Source: Fusobacterium sp.
GTDB lineage: Bacteria; Fusobacteriota; Fusobacteriia; Fusobacteriales; Fusobacteriaceae
Assembly (NCBI GenBank): GCA_019410665.1
Contig: DXSD01000088.1
Coordinates: forward strand, 1-7,876
Direction of reading: 5' to 3'
Length of the DNA: 7,876 nt
The notes under the pieces: generated by a model
Database searches by the model: none
What the model was told of the DNA's origin: nothing
The model's input: the letters and a program-made list of their open reading frames with translations, nothing else
Position numbers and translations under genes: made by a program
Shown here: positions 6,778 to 7,876 of the stretch, in pieces
Layout: every line of letters begins with the position of its first letter
Position numbering within the stretch: the first letter of the stretch is position 1

Positions 6778-7824
6778 ATGAAGAAGATATATCTTTTTTT
6801 TATTTTTATAATCTGTTCTTCAATACTGTTTTCTAAGGAGATAGTTTTTAATTTCAATCTTCCTGTTGGAAAAATAGAGTATTTTAAGGTTGGAGATTTA
6901 AATACACAAACTCAAAACTTTTATGATGGAAAAGCTATTTTAAATCTTGAAAAAGAGGAGTACTATTTTCTATTTATAGCTGAAGACTATCCCCTTATCC
7001 AAAAAGTTATAAACGTAAGTGACCTCTCTTCTCCTATGAATATAACCTTTACAAAAGAGGGTTTTTCTATAGTAGAAGGAGTTGTAAAAAATCTTAATTC
7101 CACACTTGGCGAGGTTCAAGTTTCCTTTATCAATGCAGAAAATCACAGTTATAATTTCACTACAAACATTTATGGAGAGTACAGAGCTTTTCTTCCACCA
7201 GGAAATTATAAAGTTTCTGCTAAGAGAGCTGGATATATTCTAAAAGATCACAAAGGAATTATTTACGATTTCTCTTTAAAAAACATTCCTTATAAGTTAG
7301 ATTTAAATCTTACTGAACTTTCTAGTTATGTTAAAGGACATGTAGTTGATGAAGAGGGATTTGCCATACCTTATCCTAAAATTTTTATAAAAAATGGGGA
7401 GAATATCATAGAAACTACAGGTGATGAATTAGGAAAGTTCCAAATTCCTGTAAATAGTGGTATAGCAACTATACTTTGTCAAAAAAATGGATATGTGCAA
7501 AATGGAGTTGTGAGAAAGGTAGAAAAAAACTCTACTATAAATAATATCGAGGTAAAACTTACTAGAACCCGTTACTCCATTAGTGGAACTGTAACTGATG
7601 ATATAAAGGCATTAAGTGGAGTTAAATTACAACTTGTTGGAGAGGATTTTAGAAAAATTGCAACTACTACTAGCTCTGAAAATGGATTTTTTGAATTTTA
7701 TAAGATCCCTGGAAATCAGAAAGTTTTTATTTTGATCTCTGAAAATAACAAAATTATCAAAAAGAGTGAAGCTATTAACTTAACTCAAGATATTAAAAAT
7801 TTTAATATTTTAATAGAAAATTAA
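6778..7824 (+). CDS. exported protein with three carboxypeptidase-regulatory-like (beta-sandwich) repeats
   Basis: The 348-residue product starts with a Sec signal peptide: MKK, a hydrophobic core to about residue 17, and a likely signal peptidase I cut after SILFS (residue 19). An N-terminal domain (about 20-95) is followed by three related repeats at about 96-178, 183-263 and 266-345. Each opens with a hydrophobic-Gly strand (VEGVVK, VKGHVV, ISGTVT), has a D/N-x-x-G-x-F/Y turn (NIYGEY, DELGKF, SENGFF), and ends in a PG-type turn with Tyr/Phe strands. This is the pattern of the CarboxypepD_reg/transthyretin-like superfamily, found in surface, periplasmic and TonB-linked proteins. There is no catalytic domain, sortase motif or C-terminal membrane anchor. 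The cysteine at 13 lies in I-I-C, not a lipobox, so a lipoprotein is unlikely. The function is unknown; surface or periplasmic binding is inference. The gene stands alone on the plus strand with its own promoter, divergent from the housekeeping block. Confidence 0.85.
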   Translation: MKKIYLFFIFIICSSILFSKEIVFNFNLPVGKIEYFKVGDLNTQTQNFYDGKAILNLEKEEYYFLFIAEDYPLIQKVINVSDLSSPMNITFTKEGFSIVEGVVKNLNSTLGEVQVSFINAENHSYNFTTNIYGEYRAFLPPGNYKVSAKRAGYILKDHKGIIYDFSLKNIPYKLDLNLTELSSYVKGHVVDEEGFAIPYPKIFIKNGENIIETTGDELGKFQIPVNSGIATILCQKNGYVQNGVVRKVEKNSTINNIEVKLTRTRYSISGTVTDDIKALSGVKLQLVGEDFRKIATTTSSENGFFEFYKIPGNQKVFILISENNKIIKKSEAINLTQDIKNFNILIEN

Positions 7825-7846
7825 AAATATTTAATAATATAAAAGG

Positions 7847-7862
7847 AAAAAAGTTTACTTCC
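7847..7862. terminator. possible left arm of a terminator cut by the window edge
   Basis: Six A's (7847-7852) lead into AGTTTACTTCC (7852-7862), the same layout as the left arms of the two certain minus-strand terminators here. If GGAAGTAAACT lies just past the window, this would be a terminator for a gene arriving from the right and perhaps also for the exported-protein gene that ends at 7824. The other arm is not visible, so this is a guess. Confidence 0.25.
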
Positions 7863-7876
7863 AATCGCTAGTGCTT

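Noticed and set aside
6778..6834. Lipoprotein signal with Cys13 in the exported protein
   Set aside because: The residues before Cys are Ile-Ile, not the Gly/Ala/Ser required at -1 by a lipobox; the cysteine lies inside the hydrophobic core.

Overview
This is a low-GC, AT-rich bacterial chromosome segment with very short intergenic gaps and AGA-rich, A/T-ending codons. The gene content (a SigH-type sigma factor beside rlmB, a DUF1694/YueI-type protein, MurA, LeuRS, and a small secreted repeat protein) best fits a member of the Fusobacteria such as Fusobacterium or Cetobacterium. A Firmicute cannot be excluded from sequence alone. Nothing in the window indicates a phage, an insertion sequence, a CRISPR array or a complete tRNA/rRNA.

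Layout, left to right. At 1-55 a near-consensus promoter fires leftward out of the window, into a GC-rich 5' end that can fold. A minus-strand terminator (84-131) lies directly behind a decayed minus-strand coding region (131-593, possibly to about 670) whose frames are broken by stops and frameshifts. A second minus-strand terminator (700-751) closes the large minus-strand gene block 760-6635. In transcription order that block reads yueI-like (DUF1694), murA, rlmB, sigH-like, leuS. The first three junctions are tight: a 7-nt overlap, then gaps of 10 and 39 nt. This suggests one operon driven from an extended -10 promoter near 6670. leuS follows after 77 nt and may also have its own promoter. 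To the right, a divergent promoter (6740-6748) drives a plus-strand gene (6778-7824). It encodes an exported protein made of three repeats resembling carboxypeptidase-regulatory-like or other small beta-sandwich domains. The last 52 bases hold no complete feature, only what may be the left arm of a terminator cut by the window edge.

The minus-strand block combines cell-wall precursor synthesis (MurA), ribosome maturation (RlmB), aminoacylation (LeuRS) and a sigma factor, so it looks like a growth-linked housekeeping cluster. The rlmB to sigH order recalls the Firmicute rlmB-yacP-sigH neighbourhood, here without an intervening yacP. I did not find a clearly new multi-gene system. The points most worth a second look are the decayed gene, the SigH homologue in an organism likely not to sporulate, the Cys/His-bearing tail on the YueI-like protein, the duplicated ribosome-binding-site/start unit between murA and rlmB, and the uncharacterised exported repeat protein.
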